This document shows positions 23,501 to 35,335 of a stretch of DNA of 64,000 bases, one piece after another (positions within the stretch are counted from its first letter, which is position 1; every line of letters starts with the position of its first letter). The translations under genes were made by a program, and so were the position numbers. The stretch is from assembly GCA_035235625.1 (NCBI GenBank), contig CP141142.1, forward strand, positions 28,220,995 through 28,284,994. Reading direction: 5' to 3'. The DNA is from Saururus chinensis (lineage: Eukaryota; Streptophyta; Magnoliopsida; Piperales; Saururaceae). Below the pieces are notes generated by a model. The model was not told the DNA's origin. It worked only from the letters and a program-made list of their open reading frames with translations, and did no database searches.

Positions 23501-23827
23501 TAAAATTTAAAAGGTTTTGTTGGATGATTGTAAATTTTAGGGTATTGTCATTATATGGTCATTTTGTATTTCGGATTACAATTCACCAATTTTAAAATGT
23601 AGCATGAGTCATTAATAATTTATATGCACATTTCAAAATGTAGTGTTAGTTATTTGAGATTTTGCACATCTATTTTAGAATATGATGGTACTTAATTAAC
23701 TTATGATTTCAAAATCCTAACATCTAAAATGCTAGTGAGTAACCAATTTATACATGGTATGTGTATTTTTAATTACGACTTCACCCCCTTCATAATTGAA
23801 ATTGATGACTTGCTAGCAAGTTGACCT
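20556..23827. other. No gene recognised
   Basis: AT-rich intergenic DNA with only short unrecognised frames. A CACGTG (G-box core) occurs at about 22323-22328 in a GC-rich stretch (22309-22345). The words ACATGTTGATGG and GACATGCCGAAG near 21225-21290 resemble repeat vocabulary seen at 36380-36480 and 51690-51830, so part may be decayed LTR sequence. Confidence 0.35.
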
Positions 23828-23910
23828 CCTTTCCCAACAAGCGCCGTCTCTGAGCTCCCTCTCCTACCTGTGCATGACCATCACCCCCCTCCCCCTACCA
23901 CCAAGCAAGC
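23828..23910 (+). pseudogene. PPR gene relic, 5' piece before LTR element
   Basis: Frame before the insertion reads ...PPPPTTKQ and joins in phase, through the shared CAAGC, to AYDSLLSSFALSLSTHNALL beyond the LTR element at 27701. The piece is short and Pro-rich with a stop just upstream, so its membership depends on the in-phase join. Confidence 0.4.
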
Positions 23911-24955
23911 TATCACGGGGACTAACTACTGAACCCAATTTTGCCATGTGATGGCCTACTTGTGTCCTGCAACCAGCAACCAAACGCCTCGCATTAACCC
24001 AAATATGATGCATGCTAAGCACAAGTAAGACCACAACACAGAAAAAGTAAGGCAAAAAGGGTTCCACCCCAAGACCTTTATTTCACAGCAACTCTATTCT
24101 TTGAATTACAATAAACAAGGCACCAACCTTGCTCCCAAACGCAAGGCATCATCCTACTCCAACAAAGCACCCCTTTGTCTTGCCCCCATGGCTAATTTCA
24201 CCCCAAGGCAGAACTCACTATGGCTAGCTAAATTCACCATTGTTCTCAGCTCTCTTAGACTGATTACAAAGCTTTTGAATGCCCTCTCATGGTGTTGAAT
24301 GCCCCCTTATATAGAGGAGGGCCGGGAAGCCCTTGTTACAAAATCATAATCCAAGTATCCCTACCCCTTACAAAATAGGAAACTAGTCCATGGTCCTACC
24401 CAAAACCCCAAAACCATCTCTTCCGAGTCTTAACTTAGCTAGTAACCTGGCTGAGGTCTCCTTTATGTGTCCTGCCTCATCTAGCATTTCTTGGGCCTCC
24501 TACTCCAACTCTAAGTCCTCAATTCGCATGACAGTTCATCTAAGCAAATTCTTGGATATGTCTACCTCATTCATAGAGTCCTTGTTCCACTAGGAATCGG
24601 CCATCTTGAGCAGTCCTGCCAATGTCCAACTTGTTTACCACATTTCTTACTTACATAAGGCCTCCGAGATGACTCCTATTTTGCTAGGAATCTTAGGAAG
24701 CTTCTCATCTCAACGCCTACTCCAAATAGGAGTTCTTTGAAAGAGTGCAACCAGCATAGGAACTACCCCAAGCAGATGGTGCCTAGCCCGCCATTGAATT
24801 CCACTCCAAGTAGGATTCGAAAATCTGTTTGGCAATGCACTGCCACTATCAAAACTAAATATACTCACCCTAAAGAATGCTTCCCTTTTCTATTTGCATG
24901 CCAAGGCTGAGAACTTGTCCACCCATATGTCAATTCATTAGCTAAGGGTTTAACA
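23911..24955 (-). repeat. LTR (3' LTR of element 23911-27700)
   Basis: Aligns with 26648-27702 along its length. Shared anchors are GAATTACAATAAACAAGG, CAAAGCACCCCTTTGTCTT and CCCTTATATAGAGGA. The last contains TTATATA and may be the LTR promoter TATA region read on the minus strand as TATATAAGG. Confidence 0.75.
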
Positions 24956-25059
24956 TGCATCTCCCACTTAAAACCTTCAATGTCATTGTTGAAGTTGTAA
25001 CTTCCCAAGTGTACCGATTGAAGATCTTTAATGTTCCCTTGTTCGAACTTGGCCAACTC

Positions 25060-26560
25060 TTCCTATCACACCATGGCCAAGTCTAAAAGAAATAGTTTGG
25101 CCAAAATCCACTTTAGCGTTCATGTTTCCTAGTAGCACACCCTGCTTTCATTGATTTCACACCATGTTTAAACAAAGTGCTAGCTTGACTATCCACCCAG
25201 CCAAGTAAAGTGTCAGCCTGACCAAAGACTCCCCTTTTAGCTAGATGTGTTGTGAACAACTCCAACTCATAAACTTAGCAAGCGACACCAATAGTCCATC
25301 TCTTAGATGACTTACCCAGCCAAGTATGGGGAGACTGCTCATCCATGTGTTAGACTCATCAATGTCTTGAATTAGTCCTCTTTTCAAAGGACACCCAACA
25401 TTTGAATTCTCCCAAAGCTCTGTAAGGACTCATCCTGGCTCAGTCTTAATAATCAGACTCAGCCTTGTCCTCTTCAGCCACGAGCGCATTCAACTTCTCT
25501 TTCTTTGAGTATTCCCTTGCATGGTGCAGCCCATTACATATAAAACAACCAACACCTTCGTTCTGCATGCCACATTACTCTCTGCCCCAGTCCTTGCCAC
25601 AGTTTCTGCTATTGCTGCCCTCCTTAGCGGATGACTTCTCATTCTTCTTCCCCTGCTTGGCATAATTCTTTTTGAAGAATGCTAAGCTATCAACCATTGC
25701 AATGGCCGCGGAAGGTCCACCTCTCTTCATCTCAACTCATTTTGTTCCTAAGTTTTCGAGTCATACATGAAGTAGAAGAGTTTGTCATCCTTCGTTATGT
25801 TTAGTGTAAGTGACTAAAACTCCTTCATGTAGTCTTAGACTTCCCTCATATGTTTGAGGTTTCTTAGCACATTGGGGCAATCCAAGCCATGTTTTGTGGA
25901 ATGAATTGCTCATACAACTTCTTGAACATGTACTGTCTCAATCTTTGGCTGACCTACTGCTTCATCATCATCCAGCCTTGTCCACCACAAAGCTTTGCAT
26001 CCCCTCGAGATACGCCACTGCTATAGTGATTTTCTCCTCTAGGTTATGGATCATCTTAAAATAGTTTTCCTTGTCCCACATATAGTTGCCAATCTCCTTG
26101 GTACCTCACGTCCCTAAGTACGCCTTTGGCTCAGGTACCTTTGCCTTCTTTGTAGCTTGCTGAAATGAGCTCTCACCCCCATCTCTTGGAGGAGTGTTGA
26201 TAATTGCCCTCTTCAGTTGACAAATCATCCACCAACAATTTCATTTTTTGCTGCCACATAGCTTGTTGCTTCTACTACTTGGGGAAGTTTGTTGTCATAG
26301 CCACATTAGCAACTAACATTGTGATATGGCTACACTTTAAACTGAGCTACCTTCCAAAGACTTGTCAAGGTGGGGAGCAATTCAGAGGATGTGCACGTGC
26401 TAGTCAAAGGCTATCAAACACTCCTAAATACTGCACAGGGAGGTTTGGATTTCAGCCAACTTCCCATTTGATGTAGCTATCACATCTACCTTTGCCTCAA
26501 GCTCATCCAACAAGTCAACATAGAGCCTACCATGGATCAACAACTCTCCATCTTTAGAAA
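25060..26560 (-). pseudogene. gag relic of gypsy-type element
   Basis: Minus-strand conceptual translation in several frames gives, in order, AYLEG/CKALWWTR-like, MAWIAP, YMKEF, DDKLFYFM, LRNKMS/EQNELR and a zinc-knuckle relic CFIC or LYVMGC followed by HHARE or TMQGN, then KLNALVAEEDKAESD. These match the retrotransposon gag core and CCHC region in plants. Stops and frameshifts are frequent, so no protein is made. Confidence 0.65.
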
Positions 26561-26647
26561 ACCGCCAAGTATAGGACCTTGACAAAAAACTTCAGTCGTT
26601 TCGCATGGAGCCTATCAAAAGTCCTCAAAAACCCTCAAGGATCCAAC

Positions 26648-27702
26648 TATCATGGGGACTAACTAGCGCACCCAAGTCTACCCCATGATGGCCCATTGTG
26701 TTGTGCAACCAGTAGCCAAGTGCATCACTTTCACTTGAATATGATACATGCCAAGCAAAATCACAATGCATGAAAAGTAAGGGAAATGGGCTCTGGCACA
26801 AAACATCTCTTTCGCAGCAAGTCTATGCTTCGAATTACAATAAACAAGGTGACAACCATACCTTGAAATCGAAGGAATCACCCTGCTTTAACAAAGCACC
26901 CCTTTGTCTTTGTCCCTTGGTGGAATTTCTCCCCAATGCTAAACTCACCTAGGTTGGCTGAATTCTCCATTTCTCTCAGCACTCTTTGACTAATTATGAA
27001 GTTTCTGAATGCCCTCTCAAGGTGCTACATTCCCCCTTATATAGAGGAAGGTCAGGAAGCCTAGAACTACTGGGACTGGCCCACCCTTTTTACAAAATCC
27101 TAACCCAATTATCTTCCCCTTACAAATAGGAAATACACCCATAGTCCTACCCAAAACCATCTCTTCAGAGTCCTAACTCAACTCGTAACTTATCTGAACC
27201 CTCCTTTAAGTGTCCTGCATCATCTAGTGTTGCTCGGGTCTCCAACTCTGGCTCCAAGTCCTCAACTGGCATGCCACTTCATCTCAACAGAGTCTTGGAT
27301 GTGTCTACCTCTCATATAGAGCCCTTGTCCGGCTAGGAATTGGTTGTCATTTGCAGTTCGCTCACATCCAACTTATTGGCCATGTTTCCTACTTTCATAA
27401 GTCCTTTAAGAGGACTCCTAATTGCATAGGAATCTTAGGAATGAATCCTAAACTTTCCCATCTTGACTCTTACTTAAAGTAGTTCTCAGAAAGAGTCCAA
27501 CATACTTAGGTACCGTCACAAGTTGATGCCACCCAACCTGCCATTGAATCCCACTCAAGTAAGACTAGGAAAACTATCTGCCAATGCACTGATGCCGCTG
27601 TCAGCATACTCGCACTGAAGCATGCTTCCCTTAGTTGTCTACATGCTAAGGTTAAGAACTTAACCACCCCTTTGCCAATTCAGTAGCTAAGGGTCTAAAA
27701 CA
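26648..27702 (-). repeat. LTR (5' LTR of element 23911-27700)
   Basis: Partner of 23911-24955. Starts CATGGGGACTAACTA and ends GCTAAGGGTCTAAAACA. Confidence 0.75.
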
Positions 27703-28745
27703 AGCCTATGACTCCCTCCTCTCCTCCTTCGCCCTCTCTCTCTCTACCCATAATGCCCTCCTCTAGTCCTATGCCTCCATTACAGCCAACATGTGCGACC
27801 CACTTGCCCTCCTCAGCCACATGTAGCAACGTCATCATCTTTTGCCCCTAACCTCTCCACTTCCACTTCCTCCTTGAGTATTCCCCATTTCCTTGTTGCC
27901 AACAATATTTGCTTTTCTCTCCCTCATGTCATCTATGGGGTTTCCCCTGAATTCGATCACCCTCAACATTATCATGTTCTCCCTGTGCCGTCTTGGCCTT
28001 CTTAACAATGATGTGTAGCTAATGAAGTAACTCTACACTCCCCGCACCTTGCCAAATGAATTCATCTACAACTTCCTCATTTGCCACCTCTATAAGGGCT
28101 TCTTGTCCATGACTGACATCAACTACCTCATTGACGAGATGAAGAACGACGCTAGGTTAAATACCAATTTTGTGACATGCACAATTCTTATTAGCAAGGT
28201 ATGCGACCAGAAGAATCTCTGGAATGCAATGAGGTAGATTGCCTTACCTTTCCAAAACATTTTGTTTATCAACAAAGTGTATGTCACTGCATTTGGAAAA
28301 TGACCCTTCTCCACCATCAAACTCATATTCCTTTCCTCACTAGCTCACCACCTTCAATAACTCAAAAACAAGCATATTGCAAGTCACAAGATCAGGCTCA
28401 ATACATGTCTCCTTCAATTTCTTATAGACACCAACTGTCTGGCTATGAAGGAGATGCAGGAGAAGGGGTGTGAACCGAATGAGTGCACTTACATTACCTT
28501 GCTTTATGGACTTTTCAAGGGGAAGCACATGGATAAGGCGATGGAGCTGTATGGGGGAATGAAGATGAATGGGATGAAGCTGGATGGTCTACGCTATCCA
28601 AAATTGTCTTGTGCAGGGAGGTAAGAATTGCAAAGGCGTATTACATGTTTGATTATGTGAGGGAGAGTAAGCTTTTGATAGATGTTGTAGCTTGCAATGC
28701 ATTGGAAAGTTCACTGAAATGGGTGCAAAGGATGAAGGGATGAAT
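27701..28745 (+). pseudogene. P-class PPR gene relic with inverted middle segment
   Basis: The + strand gives AYDSLLSSFALSL, YASITANMCDPLALLSHM and GFPLNSITLNIIMFSLCRLG (27939-28000). NEFIYNFLICHLYKGFLSM (28051-28107) and NTNFVTCTILISKVCDQKNL (28160-28218) follow. After a gap come KEMQEKGCEPNECTYITLLY (28449-28508), GLFKGKHMDKAMELYGGMKM and a tail VVACNALESSLKWVQRMKG. Between them (about 28235-28437) PPR sequence is on the minus strand instead: KLKETCIEPDLVTCNMLVFE and MSLMVEKGHFPNAVTYTLLI. So a piece of the gene is inverted in place. Stops and frameshifts are present and an LTR element splits the 5' part. It is a different PPR gene from the intact one at 53762. Confidence 0.78.
28235..28437 (-). 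pseudogene. Inverted PPR segment inside the PPR relic
   Basis: Minus-strand frames encode two consecutive PPR-like motifs (…CIEPDLVTCNMLVFELLK… and …KGHFPNAVTYTLLINKMFWK…), flanked on both sides by + strand PPR motifs. Breakpoints are near AATGAGGTAGATTGCC (about 28228-28243) and CCAACTGTCTGGC (28431-28443). Confidence 0.72.
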
Positions 28746-29667
28746 GATATGATCTTTAACAGGTTCGTTTCTTCAATATTTAGCATCATTTAGTTCTTCA
28801 CTTCTTTGATATTTGACTATTGCATTCACCTTCAATATGCACTGTTTGAATAAAATGTATGCAAAAAATGAAAATTGGATAATTAGTTTTGTTAGACACC
28901 TAGAACCTTGGAATTGAGTGTTATAAATCATTGCTGGTTGTGGAAGTCTTTGTTTTTTATAGTAAGGTGTTATTGGAAAATTTCTAATGTTCTGACCAAA
29001 TTTTATGGAAAAAACTAGTTGCATTTAGTAGAGGATTCTATTTTCAAATATCCTAATGTTCTATTAGGTAGTAGCTTAATTTTTTAGTTATAAAACATAT
29101 TCCATTATAGATTGCTTCGAATTATTGCCTCGGAGTCAGATGGGATTGGGATGATTGATGGTTCCTACATAATGTCCATCACAATTATAATAAAAAATGT
29201 ATTGCAAAAAAGTTATCATAACTGCTAGATGTATTGAATGTTGGTCGTATTAACCTCAAGGAGCCTTTCATATGTTTTATTTGAACTAATAGGGATGATT
29301 GCATGTTTTGGCCCACATAGTTTGTTGATGATATCAGTATAAAAGCAGTGAAGTATTTGAAAATCTTGATTACGGAACTCAAATTAATGTCACTTACAAC
29401 ATGGTCAAGTTGAAAGGGGAATGTGGAATTTGATGGAATGAGAATGATTAATGGCCATAGAATGTGCCTAACTATTGTTGAAAACATCTAAATAGATGAT
29501 GATAGGAATTTTGGTGGGGAAGGTGGTAGATAATACTCTTCTTGGCAAGACAACTTCTTGAGACATCATTTGAGTCTCAATCTTCATGAAAAGCCTATGC
29601 TTCTGCCGGTCAAGATTTTCTTGAATTCTATTAGTCGGGTGAAATATTCCATTTCTTTTATTTATCA
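28746..29667. other. No gene recognised
   Basis: AT-rich sequence with short unrecognised frames only. Confidence 0.35.
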
Positions 29668-29737
29668 GGCGACACCAGGATTTGAACTAGTGAAAATGAA
29701 TTTGTAGTCCCCCACCTTACTGCTCGGCCATGCCGCC
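29668..29737 (-). pseudogene. Plastid-type trnC(GCA) relic
   Basis: The minus strand reads GGCGGCATGGCCGAGCAGTA, a D-arm and anticodon region with GGGGGACTACAAAT, then GTTCAAATCCTGGTGTCGCC. This is the plan of chloroplast tRNA-Cys. The acceptor arms GGCGGCA and TGTCGCC pair with one G-T, and the T-loop GTTCAAATC is kept. The plastid gene has ACTGCAAAT; here it is ACTACAAAT, so the anticodon GCA became ACA. The anticodon stem is also damaged. Probably organelle-derived DNA in the nucleus, not a working tRNA. Confidence 0.7.
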
Positions 29738-30660
29738 AAAACGATACAAACAAAATCAAGATTATGGATGACAGTGCTTGTACCTCCTTTACCTAGAGAG
29801 GATACTTGTCTTTCCCTTGTGCATTGAACAAAAAAAGATACATCATGTTCTTTGGGCGATGTAGGGTCATGTTCAAGGGATGATGCTATCAGAAAATATG
29901 AGTCATATGTCTAGTTTCTTGGTTGATTTCTCTATCCAAATTATGTCAAGAAACTAAATATGTAAGGTCTTAGAATCTTATTTGAGGTTTTCTAGCCGCT
30001 TCAGATTTGGAATTGATGATTTGAAAAATATGAACATAGGTGTTCTTATTAGTTTATGAAGTGATTTCAATCATTTTAGAGGGATAAAGAAAAAATGTAA
30101 AAAATCAAGCAGAATGAGCGATCATTACAAAATTATGAAGGAGAAATGATCAATTTGTGTTGATTCAGCCTTGTGCAAAATGAAGTTGAGAGTTTTCAAT
30201 TGATCACTTTAGCTGTTGATTGATCAATTGAAGAATTGTGCACATTAGAAGTAGTGACTAATTGATCGCTATTTAAAACAATCTATCATTTCAAGAATAT
30301 TTTACCTAAATTAAGACCTTATGATTTCCATTTCATTTCTAATTCAAATCACGAAATTAGAAATAGGAAAACCTAGAGAAGAAAAAAGGTTTACAATTTT
30401 GCTTATTGTTTTTGAGAGGAGAATTTGCTTGAGCTTTGTTTTGAAGATCTATGGTGAATTGAAGAAGACAATCCACTACTGAAGGAGCTAATATATAGAA
30501 TATTCTATGAGGAGTTGCAACATATCTTTAATGGGAGATTGAAGATTTCACAAGGCCAAAGTTAAGGAACCAAGAGGAGATAGATAAGGCAAGGAGGAGA
30601 AAGTTTCAAGTTCTTAGATAAGACTTGAAGGCTAACAAGAAAAATCTAAATAAGAAAATC
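29738..30660. other. Decayed repeat DNA, copia-LTR-like words
   Basis: TTTGGAATTGATGATTTGAA (30006) resembles TTTGGAATTGATTGACTTAA in the block at 59250-61075. TTGATCAATTGAAG-type words (30125-30290) resemble the GATCAATTG-rich part of those LTRs. Too decayed for boundaries. Confidence 0.35.
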
Positions 30661-33120
30661 TTTTCTTTGGAGTCTAAACAAGATTGGTGGTTTGCTTGTC
30701 CACGTAAAGTGAGTTTTTAGTCATTGATTTGGCTCCTTTTGAACTACAGTGTTTTTTTACCATAGTTGGGTTTTTCCCATAAATTGTTGTTTCTATGTAT
30801 GGTTTGATTGATTGATAATTCCAGTGGCCTTTGCCCATTTCCATGCGGGATGGACATCTTCCCTCCCCAATTGTTTTGGTTGTGAGTGGCGATTGGTGAC
30901 ATTGCCACTTCAATTAGCAACGACATCTCGACACTAGCTTTGTCACCTATTTTGGACTTTGGGCTGCCTCCGTCCAACCCTTACCCCCTCAGGTAGCCAT
31001 TTATCGTTTGTGTAGATGGCCACACCTACGTTTCATGGTTTAGGCGCCACTTTTGCCCCGCTTGACTCCTATGGCTCTACCACCAACTGAACTTACCATC
31101 AGAGCCCTCCTCTACCTCTCCTTTGTTCACGAGCACATACACATGCCCAATCTTGTGGGGCATAGTCGACAAAAAAATTTCATTGTGGGTTGTTGTCAGA
31201 GGCCAATTTTGATGTCTTGCTACCAGTTGACTTCCATACACATGCACTACTTGTTGGCATTACCTTGCTCCTAATATCCCTAGTGCACTACTGTGGTTTG
31301 CATATTTTATCGCATTCACTTATGCCACCCTATTTGGACGATATAACTTTAGGTGCTTCCTAAACCTTGGGACAATAGCTTTGTTAACTAGGTGATGCTT
31401 TTGGCCTCCAACTCTAACTCCACCTCTACCACTACCACTACCACCATATTGTGTTCACTATCAAACTTCATGAATTATGAGGTAGGGGCTCTAAACAAAT
31501 AATTTCATGATATCATGCTTTAAATATTTAGCAGCATGCCAAAATTGTATGATTTAATACTTTGGGTGTTATGTGATTTTTTAATTACATGATGTAAGAG
31601 TAAAAGCTGATAAATTATGGTATATTTGAAATTGCATAGGATATGCATGTAAGCTACAAGTAGATTTGACATATTGGAATATTGTGCTAGTGATGACAGT
31701 GAGTATGTTAGTAAGCAATGTGTTGACTTCAGTATGTGATGCATAAGTATGATAAATATATGTATATGTGTGGGGGAAGATATATGTGTGATGTATGATG
31801 AATGGTGGAAGATAGAGGGTATAAGTTTGACAAGGCGAGGATAAGAGTGGATGAGTTTGGTTTATATTAGAGTGTACATTAGGGTTCAATAAAGATGTGG
31901 ATTGAGGGTTCGGTGCCTTACGGGAGACTGTCAAATAGTAAGAGTTCATAATATAATTTATAAGTATAACATACATATTATGAAGTGGAAAGTAAGAACA
32001 ATAAGTAAGGTATAAGGAAGAGGGTAATAACGGGGGTTGGCTTTAAGGATCTATCAAGTGGATGGCAAAGAATGTAAGAATATGTAAGGATTTTTTGTAT
32101 GCTGCCCTAATAAAATACGGTTTAGGAATGGGTTCAGCTTTTGATTGATCAATGAAAAATTGTAAGATTAAAAGTTTTTATGGCATAATTGTATTTGAAT
32201 AAATTTCTTAATTCAAACTTGAATTATAAGCAAAGTTAATACGTAGCATTCTGAGTTTGAGGCTTAAGGGGTTCAACATATTAACTTCTACTTTTGAGCT
32301 AGCCAATAATGAGTCACCTGAGCATTTCTCATATCTTGGCACAATGTTTGTCTTGTGAGATGTTGTCTATGTGTTGCTATGTTGAGAGTGACATATTTTT
32401 TTATTTTGTCTTGGTTCTATATTGAGCATAGACATTTGATGCTCTATTGACAATGTTGTATGTTTTTTCTCTTAGTTGGTATTGTAAGATTCCAAACCAA
32501 GAGTGACATTGTATGACTTTTGCCCTTAGTTGACATATGGCCCTTTGTTTTCATTATACGGCTCTAGAGTGTGGGTATTTGTGTGCTTAGGTAAGTAGTA
32601 TCATAAATTTACTCTTATGTGTTTGGTCCTTTGTCTTATGGGCATAGGTGTGTCTTGCCTTCGAAAAAGTTTATAGCATCTAGTAACTCCCCAAAGGTTA
32701 AGGTGATGATCCAATGACATTCATTTCTATTTCAACACTAGAACTTATTAATTATAGTGAGCTTTAGTAGTCAATAGTATGTGCATGACTATATGAGTAA
32801 TTAAGTTTCTTAGTAAGTGTAATATTATGAGAAAGACTGTAAGTGTAAGATTCTGAGTAAGACTATAAGAGTATATTTTTGAGTAAGACTGTAAGAGTAT
32901 ATTTCTAAGCAAAAGTATAAGAGTAAGAATTTAAGTAAGATGGTAACAATGCTCTTAGTAAGACAGTAAGAATAAGGATTGTACAAATATGGCCGAAAGT
33001 GTAAGAGCAAGTGTAAGTGTAGGAGAAGTCCAAGAGAGGTAAGATGGTGTCTGGTTGTGTACAATTATTATATTATGCAACTTTGACGTGTTTGTATGTC
33101 TTTATGATTCATTTTTGAGT
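30661..33120. other. No gene recognised
   Basis: AT-rich DNA with short frames only. A run of near repeats AGTAAGACTGTAAGAGTATA occupies about 32830-33020. Part probably belongs to the LTR that ends at 33575, but its start could not be placed. Confidence 0.35.
32825..33025. repeat. Degenerate short tandem repeat (TAAGACTGTAAGAGTA)
   Basis: Multiple copies of GTAAGACTGTAAGAGTATAT and diverged versions follow each other with a period near 25-30 bp. Confidence 0.55.
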
Positions 33121-33124
33121 TACA

Positions 33125-33575
33125 TGAATGCATTATGAACTTACTAAGTATGAAAATACTCATTTTTCTTCTTTTTAGCCCCAATGTTCGAGAGGCTTTT
33201 GTAGGTTTGTGACGGAGAGCTCTAGGTGATGGAAGCTTGTTTCCATGGGTGGATTGATTTCCACTAGTTCAAGTATATTTTTGACTCATTATGAGTATGT
33301 ATCATTTTTGTCACAATTTGATGTATTGGGTGAGATGAAAATTAAGATCTCTATACTTTCTAGACATCTAATTTGGATTAGACTATGGACTGTTTATGGT
33401 ACATGTACTCAAGGATGCTAAGGATAAATTTGTAATTAAAACCCATAATCATGGCAAGTTATTTTGTAAGTTCATTTTCAGAGCGCTTAAGAATGTTTGG
33501 TTTGGCCATATGATGTTTGATTGAAAATAAAATTTTTCTTGGAAAAATTGATGTGTGATGTTATAAATTATAACA
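33125..33575 (+). mobile_element. LTR 3' part of decayed gypsy element (5' LTR)
   Basis: Aligns with 37590-37992: both have ACTCATTTT(T)C, a GAGGCTTTT(G/A) segment, GTTTCCAT, TTGTGCCACAATCTGATGTA-like and GATGAAAATTAA-like stretches, and AAAAATTGATGT near the end. Proposed end CA at 33574-33575. The start of this copy was not found. Confidence 0.5.
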
Positions 33576-34189
33576 TGGCTTGTGTAGGTTCCATATTTTG
33601 TCACTTTTCTTGATTTATTGTCATCATATTGCAGAATTTTTTATTTAAATTTCAAGAAAATGTGTTAAAAATTCTCGGGTGATGCATCTATGGGTAGTAA
33701 TGTCCATTAATTTGGATAGATTTGTCCGCTTCTTCTCAATCACCTCTAAGATGACTGAGTTTGTGGTAGTGACTAGTGATGATGGTGGTGGGACTGGGTA
33801 GCATGAACCTGCTCTTGCTACTGTGACGAAGAATACTATCATGGCTGCTACTATTGGGGCTATGCTTGCCATGGTGGGATGAGTCTAGGCTCATCCTTAG
33901 GCTACTTGCGACCTTGATGGCAAAGGAGAGGGCCAAGGTGTAGGTTTTGCACACCTCCACAAGTGAATGTGTTGAGACCAACACAAGGGAAAGAACCATC
34001 GAAACAAAAATTAAATCAGTGCCTTTCCAAGTTATTAGATAGTAGTTGAGATAGGTTTTTGCTCAAGGTTGGTGAATGAACTTATTGATCTATTGCATAA
34101 AAAAGAGGGCAGGCAAAATAGACGGTGGTAGTGGATGCAGTGAATGGCCATCACCATAAAAGCAGTTAGCTAGGTAGTATTCCATTTCT

Positions 34190-35335
34190 ATGGATATATG
34201 TTATGGATGGAGATTTTGTGATAAACATGGAAGAGTGGATACATCTGAGAGGCAGGGAGAGCATTATGATCAACCCAGTTCATGTAACTGCCAAATAACT
34301 CACATGTGATAATCTCTCGATCATCAAGAGAGATAAAGAAAGACTGAGCCTCAAGAGTTGAGGTCACCTGAATCCCCATAATCTAACCGATCCGATGGAC
34401 AATCATGTAGTGTAGAGTGCCTTTGATGGAGAGGTAGCACTCCAATCCTCCATATGTGAAGTCCTGCATGGCCCCATAGACTTCATGACCCTAAGATGAT
34501 AGCTTCATCACCCTAGGAGAGTAAACCCTTTGTATGGACAGCAAAGTGTCTCTCCTATATGACGGCAAGATACTCATCATCTTGGGTGATGATCCGTCTC
34601 TCTACTATGGCTGTCCCCACCCTTGGTCCACACAGAAGATCCAGTTCACCTCATCAAACCATAGAGGGATGTAGATAGAAATGGAAGAGGCCATTGAGGA
34701 GGAGTCGGAGCTGTGAAGGCAAGATGAAGGAAGCTGATCATGAGGTAGATGATCCTACAATAGTGGTAGCAGGTTCCACTGCTATGGTAGGAGGTGTAGA
34801 AGTGGCTATCTTGATAGAAGGCAAAGAGGTAGCTACTATCTTGGCTAGTGCAAGAGTGACAACTGCCCTAGCTAAAGAAGATGGAGAAGTGGTGGCAGCC
34901 GGTGGAGATGTAGCAATAACCATCGATGGTGTAATGGAAGTGGTAGCGCGAGTGGCAAAAGTGGAGGCTACTCCTCAGGTAGGATGAGAGGTAGCAGGAT
35001 GTGAACTTTGGCCTTTAACAAGCCTAGTCTTAGGACTAGAGATAGGTGGAGCAGTAATGGGCTTCATAGGTTAGGAGGACAAAGCACTACTCTTACTCCT
35101 CTTGGTGGGAGCCTCTCATGGTGCTTCTTGGGCCTTCGCCACTGTTTGGCGAGAAGCACCCTAGTGAATGAGAGGCTCCAGGTAATGTTCTGGCTCTAGT
35201 ATAGAGCGTGAGAGGGAAGAGTCTCTTTCCCTTGAGTTCGTACTTCCCATTAGTTCTGGGGAATGCTCCAAGGAAGTAGGTGAGGAATTGGAGGGAGTAG
35301 CTAAGAAGAAAGACCTCTTGGTCCTCGGCATCTAA
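34190..35335 (-). pseudogene. Broken retroelement-like ORF, Ser/Thr/Ala rich
   Basis: On the minus strand an ATG at about 35332 opens MPRTKRSFFLATPSNSSPTS. A low-complexity Ser/Thr/Ala/Pro region follows (about 34995-34738). After stops and frame changes come YGGLECYLSIKGTLHYMIVH and MGIQVTSTLEAQSFFISLDD, then FGSYMNWVDHNALPASQMYP. The layout (basic, Ser-rich start followed by a folded C-terminal part) resembles proteins of uncertain role found in plant LTR elements, but I do not recognise the family firmly. It lies antisense inside the gypsy element flanked by 33125-33575 and 36335-37992. Confidence 0.35.

Larger units (their letters stand above)
23911..27700 (-). mobile_element. Non-autonomous gypsy-type LTR element with gag only
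   Basis: Two LTR copies of about 1.04 kb (left 23911-24955, right 26648-27702) flank about 1.7 kb of internal DNA. Reverse-complemented, the LTRs begin TGTTA-like with GACCCTTAGC and end in GTTAGTCCCC. Just outside the left LTR the minus strand has AAGTGGGAGATGCA, a plausible polypurine tract, so the element reads on the minus strand. CAAGC occurs on both sides (23906-23910, 27701-27705), a candidate 5-bp target duplication. With it the ends would be TATCA and CTAAAA, not strict TG/CA, so the boundary is uncertain by a few bases. No pol motifs are present. It sits in a PPR pseudogene. Confidence 0.72.

Noticed and set aside
34694-34987. 97-codon + strand Val/Ala-rich frame
   Set aside because: It is antisense to the Ser/Thr/Ala-rich part of the minus-strand ORF at 34190-35335 and mirrors its composition.
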